Assembly (NCBI GenBank): GCA_023259235.1
Contig: JAHFQQ010000024.1
Location: forward strand, 1 to 17,209
DNA: 17,209 nt
Direction: 5' to 3'
Origin: Polaromonas sp.
Lineage (GTDB): Bacteria; Pseudomonadota; Gammaproteobacteria; Burkholderiales; Burkholderiaceae_C
Shown: positions 14,795-17,209 of the stretch, one piece after another
How the letters are laid out: each line of letters starts with the position of its first letter
Position numbering within the stretch: the stretch's first letter is position 1
Notes under the pieces: model-generated
Seen by the model: the letters and a program-made list of their open reading frames with translations, nothing else
Databases searched by the model: none
What the model was told of the DNA's origin: nothing
Translations under genes and position numbers: made by a program

Positions 14795-15922
14795 TTGATA
14801 CTCAATCAGGAGCAGGAACAAGTTCGCGACGCGGTGCGCGCGTTTGCGCGGCAAGAGCTCTGGCCCCACGCCGCGCGCTGGGACAAGGAGCGCTGCTTCC
14901 CGAAAGAGGCGCACCAGGGCCTGGCGGCGCTGGGGGCCTACGGTATCTGCGTGCCCGAGGAATATGGCGGCGCCAACCTCGACTACCTGACGCTGGCGCT
15001 GGTACTCGAAGAAATTGCCGCGGGCGACGGCGGCACCAGCACGGCGATCGGCGTGACCAACTGCCCGGTCAACGCGATCCTGCTGCGCTACGGCAACGCG
15101 GCGCAGAAGAAGCAGTGGCTCACAAAGCTGGCACAGGGCCGGATGCTGGGCGCGTTCTGCCTGACCGAGCCGCACACCGGCAGCGATGCCTCGGCGCTGC
15201 GGACCACGGCAGGGAAGGATGGCGACGGCTACGCGATCAACGGCGTCAAGCAGTTCATCACCAGCGGCAAGAATGGGCAGGTGGCCATCGTCATTGCCGT
15301 CACCGACAAGGGCGCCGGCAAAAAGGGCATGAGCGCCTTTCTCGTGCCGACTGATGCGCCCGGCTATGTGGTGGCGCGGCTCGAAGACAAACTCGGACAG
15401 CATTCGAGCGACACGGCACAGATCAATTTCGACAACTGCCGCATCCCGTTTGATAACCTGATCGGCGCCGAGGGCGAAGGCTACCGGATCGCGCTGTCGG
15501 CCCTGGAAGGCGGACGCATCGGCATTGCCGCGCAAAGCGTGGGCATGGCGCGCAGCGCGTTCGAGGTGGCTCTTGGCTATGCCAGGGAGCGCCAGAGTTT
15601 TGGCACCTCAATCTTCAATCACCAGGCGGTCGGCTTCCGGCTGGCCGAATGCGCGACCAAGCTTGAAGCGGCGCGGCAACTCGTCTGGCACGCCGCCAGC
15701 CTGCGCGATGCCGGCCGGCCGTGCCTCAAGGAAGCCGCCATGGCCAAGCTGTTTGCCAGCGAAATGGCCGAGCAGGTCTGCAGCGCCGCGATCCAGACGC
15801 TGGGCGGCTATGGCTATGTGAGCGACTTTCCGGTCGAGCGCATCTACCGCGACGTGCGCGTCTGCCAGATTTACGAAGGCACGTCGGACGTGCAAAAGAT
15901 CATCATCCAGCGCGCGCTGTGA
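14795..15922 (+). CDS. Acyl-CoA dehydrogenase (short/branched-chain type)
   Basis: 375 residues from TTG 14795, chosen because GGAGG at 14785-14789 lies 5 bases upstream and the next residues (ILNQEQEQVRDAVRAF) are the normal N-terminal helix. Signatures are CLTEPHTGSD (122-131), LGGYGYVSDFPVERIYRD and the C-terminal QIYEGTSDVQ, in which E361 is the catalytic base. The base position is that of short- and medium-chain enzymes, unlike the isovaleryl-type enzyme earlier in the operon. It oxidises a short or branched acyl-CoA with FAD and ETF. Isobutyryl- or 2-methylbutyryl-CoA from valine or isoleucine would fit the operon, but the sequence does not decide the substrate. It follows the thiolase by 45 bases. 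Confidence 0.94.
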   Translation: MILNQEQEQVRDAVRAFARQELWPHAARWDKERCFPKEAHQGLAALGAYGICVPEEYGGANLDYLTLALVLEEIAAGDGGTSTAIGVTNCPVNAILLRYGNAAQKKQWLTKLAQGRMLGAFCLTEPHTGSDASALRTTAGKDGDGYAINGVKQFITSGKNGQVAIVIAVTDKGAGKKGMSAFLVPTDAPGYVVARLEDKLGQHSSDTAQINFDNCRIPFDNLIGAEGEGYRIALSALEGGRIGIAAQSVGMARSAFEVALGYARERQSFGTSIFNHQAVGFRLAECATKLEAARQLVWHAASLRDAGRPCLKEAAMAKLFASEMAEQVCSAAIQTLGGYGYVSDFPVERIYRDVRVCQIYEGTSDVQKIIIQRAL

Positions 15923-16068
15923 GGTAGTGGCGTTCAGTTGGGACGGCCGCGCAGCCCCCGTGTTTCCGTTGGGTAAAGAATCATCAAGCTGTCTTCCCCG
16001 GTTCCGGCGCCGGCGTTAGGGTGGGCAGGCACACCACTGGGGTAGGCCAAAACCACAAGGAAAACCAG
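15923..16068 (+). other. Intergenic region after the operon
   Basis: These 146 bases separate the acyl-CoA dehydrogenase from the small secreted protein gene. A 10-bp palindrome, CCGGCGCCGG (16004-16013), is present but has no T-tract and is too short to call a terminator. No convincing promoter hexamers were found. AAGGA (16057-16061) is the ribosome binding site of the next gene. Confidence 0.4.
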
Positions 16069-16407
16069 ATGAAAACTTCTATCCGTACGACCCTGGCGCT
16101 GCTCACCATCACCGCGGCTGGCGCTTTTGCCAGCAATGCCTTCGCCGCCGACCCAGGCTGGGATCAGGCTCACCCCGCCCGCGCGCAGATCAACCATCGT
16201 ATCGAGCACCAACACCAGCGCATCGACCAGGCGGTTCATGAAGGCAGAATGCGCCCGCGCAAGGCCGACCGGCTGCGCGCTTTCACGGAGAACGTGCGCT
16301 CGCAGGAGCAGGCCATGGCCAGCCGTCACGGTGGGCACCTGACCCCGCCCGAGCGTGACAGGTTGAACCACGAACTGGACCGCAACAGCGCAGCGATTGG
16401 CGGGTAA
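16069..16407 (+). CDS. Small secreted helical protein of unknown function
   Basis: 112 residues from ATG 16069, with AAGGA 7 bases upstream; an in-frame start at 16021 lacks support. Residues 1-26 are a classical Sec signal peptide: basic n-region MKTSIR, hydrophobic core LALLTITAAGAFA and cleavage motif NAFA before ADPG. The mature part is about 86 residues, rich in His, Arg, Gln and Glu, with no cysteine, and looks like two or three amphipathic helices (INHRIEHQHQRIDQAVHEGR). The pattern of regularly spaced basic and acidic residues recalls small periplasmic helical proteins common in Comamonadaceae, but no named family is claimed. It precedes the DUF1800 gene by only 13 bases, so the two may be co-transcribed. 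Confidence 0.8.
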   Translation: MKTSIRTTLALLTITAAGAFASNAFAADPGWDQAHPARAQINHRIEHQHQRIDQAVHEGRMRPRKADRLRAFTENVRSQEQAMASRHGGHLTPPERDRLNHELDRNSAAIGG

Positions 16408-16420
16408 GCGGGGTCTCCAA

Positions 16421-17209
16421 ATGGCTGCCGGTCGCGTTCCGCCGTTCATCGTCCTGGTGGGGCTGATCGCAGCCGGCCTGCTGGGCGGATGCAGCACACC
16501 GGGCGTTGCGGGCACCCCGATGGTTGCCGCACGGCCGGCCCCGCCGGATGCCGTCACAGCGTTCAACGAGGCCAATCACCTGACCTGGGGCGCCAACACC
16601 GCTGCGTTCGAGGAATTGCAACGCACGCCTCTCGACCTCTACCTGGCCCGGCAACTGCATCCGGCCCCGGCGCGGCTGCCGGCGGCCGTGCAGGCGCAGA
16701 TCGACGGCATGATCATCAGCCAGCGTCCGATGATCGAGCTCGCGCAGGAGATGACGCAGCGCCGCAAGGACGCCGCAGCGCTGACCGATGCCGACCAGAA
16801 GGCGGCGGCGCTGCAGGCATGGCAGCGCGAGATGAACGCGTTCGGGCGCGAGGCGGCAACGCGCCACATCCTGCGAGCGTTGTATTCCCCGAACCAGATC
16901 CAGGAGCAGATGACCTGGTTCTGGATGAACCACTTCAATGTGTTCGAGCGCAAGGGCAATATCCGGGCCACGATTGGCGACTTTGAGGACGCAGCGATCC
17001 GGCCGCACGCTCTCGGCAGGTTTCGCGATCTGCTGGGCGCTGTGGCACACCATCCGGCCATGCTGGTGTACCTGGACAACGTGCAAAACGCCGCCGGCCA
17101 CATCAACGAAAACTACGCCCGCGAAATCATGGAACTGCACACCATGGGCGTGAACAGCGGCTACAGCCAGCACGACGTGCAGGAACTGGCGCGCGTCATG
17201 ACCGGCATG
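16421..17209 (+). CDS. DUF1800 family lipoprotein, 5' part
   Basis: The frame is open to the window edge, giving the first 263 residues; DUF1800 proteins are usually about 450-550 residues. Residues 1-24 form a lipoprotein signal: a hydrophobic stretch FIVLVGLIAAGLLGG ending at C24 (lipobox LGGC), so export and lipid anchoring are likely. DUF1800 hallmarks are the N-terminal AFNEANHLTWG, QMTWFWMNHFNVF and, near residue 229, NENYAREIMELHTMGV followed by GYSQHDVQELARVMTG. The biochemical function of DUF1800 is unknown; family members are commonly followed by a DUF1501 gene encoding a Tat-exported protein, which would be expected downstream of this window. The ribosome binding site is weak. Confidence 0.9.
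   Translation, partial: MAAGRVPPFIVLVGLIAAGLLGGCSTPGVAGTPMVAARPAPPDAVTAFNEANHLTWGANTAAFEELQRTPLDLYLARQLHPAPARLPAAVQAQIDGMIISQRPMIELAQEMTQRRKDAAALTDADQKAAALQAWQREMNAFGREAATRHILRALYSPNQIQEQMTWFWMNHFNVFERKGNIRATIGDFEDAAIRPHALGRFRDLLGAVAHHPAMLVYLDNVQNAAGHINENYAREIMELHTMGVNSGYSQHDVQELARVMTGM

Noticed and set aside
16004..16013. CCGGCGCCGG palindrome considered as terminator or operator
   Set aside because: Only 10 bp, no T-tract, occurs once, and such GC palindromes arise readily in this base composition.
1..17209. CRISPR arrays, tRNA/rRNA genes, insertion sequences, prophage or integron signatures
   Set aside because: No spaced direct repeats, transposase or integrase motifs, or structural RNA sequences were recognised. 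The excisionase-like HTH at 5099 is fused to a receiver and is not evidence of a mobile element.

Overview
The window looks like chromosomal DNA of a GC-rich betaproteobacterium of the Burkholderiales, most likely Comamonadaceae (Polaromonas-like). This is inferred from codon use, from protein sequence style, and from a leucine-degradation operon with carbonic anhydrase and aceK embedded in it. No database was searched. No tRNA, rRNA, insertion sequence, CRISPR array or prophage signature was seen, and no gene-free stretch exceeds about 185 bases.

Layout. (1) Bases 1-390: 3' end of a YgjP/WSS1-like zinc metallopeptidase gene. (2) Bases 574-7458: four co-directional signalling genes. These are a stand-alone CheY/Rcp1-like receiver; a 1301-residue membrane histidine kinase (Cache, HAMP, four PAS, one GAF, HisKA and ATPase); a reversed response regulator with an excisionase/MerR-like DNA-binding domain before its receiver; and a second, soluble PAS-PAS kinase-like protein whose phospho-accepting histidine is a serine. 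(3) Bases 7555-9176: a leftward metallo-beta-lactamase-fold hydrolase gene, divergent from a MerR-family regulator best read as LiuR. (4) Bases 9248-15922: a six-gene rightward operon of PaaI-like thioesterase, isovaleryl-CoA dehydrogenase, beta-carbonic anhydrase, AceK, thiolase and a second acyl-CoA dehydrogenase. (5) Bases 16069-17209: a small secreted helical protein and the start of a DUF1800 lipoprotein gene that runs off the window.

How they fit. Identical perfect 20-bp palindromes (TGACGTTTACGTAAACGTCA) lie in the hydrolase/liuR divergent region and just before the thioesterase-ivd operon. LiuR therefore probably controls its own gene, the hydrolase and the operon. Isovaleryl-CoA dehydrogenase performs the first committed step after leucine transamination and decarboxylation. 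Carbonic anhydrase can supply bicarbonate to methylcrotonyl-CoA carboxylase, thiolase can finish acetoacetyl-CoA, and AceK can steer the resulting acetyl-CoA between the TCA cycle and the glyoxylate bypass. The carboxylase, hydratase and lyase genes (liuB-E) are not in the window.

The most unusual element is the signalling cluster, which combines one complete multi-input kinase, two receivers of different architecture and a kinase-like protein that appears unable to autophosphorylate on the usual histidine.
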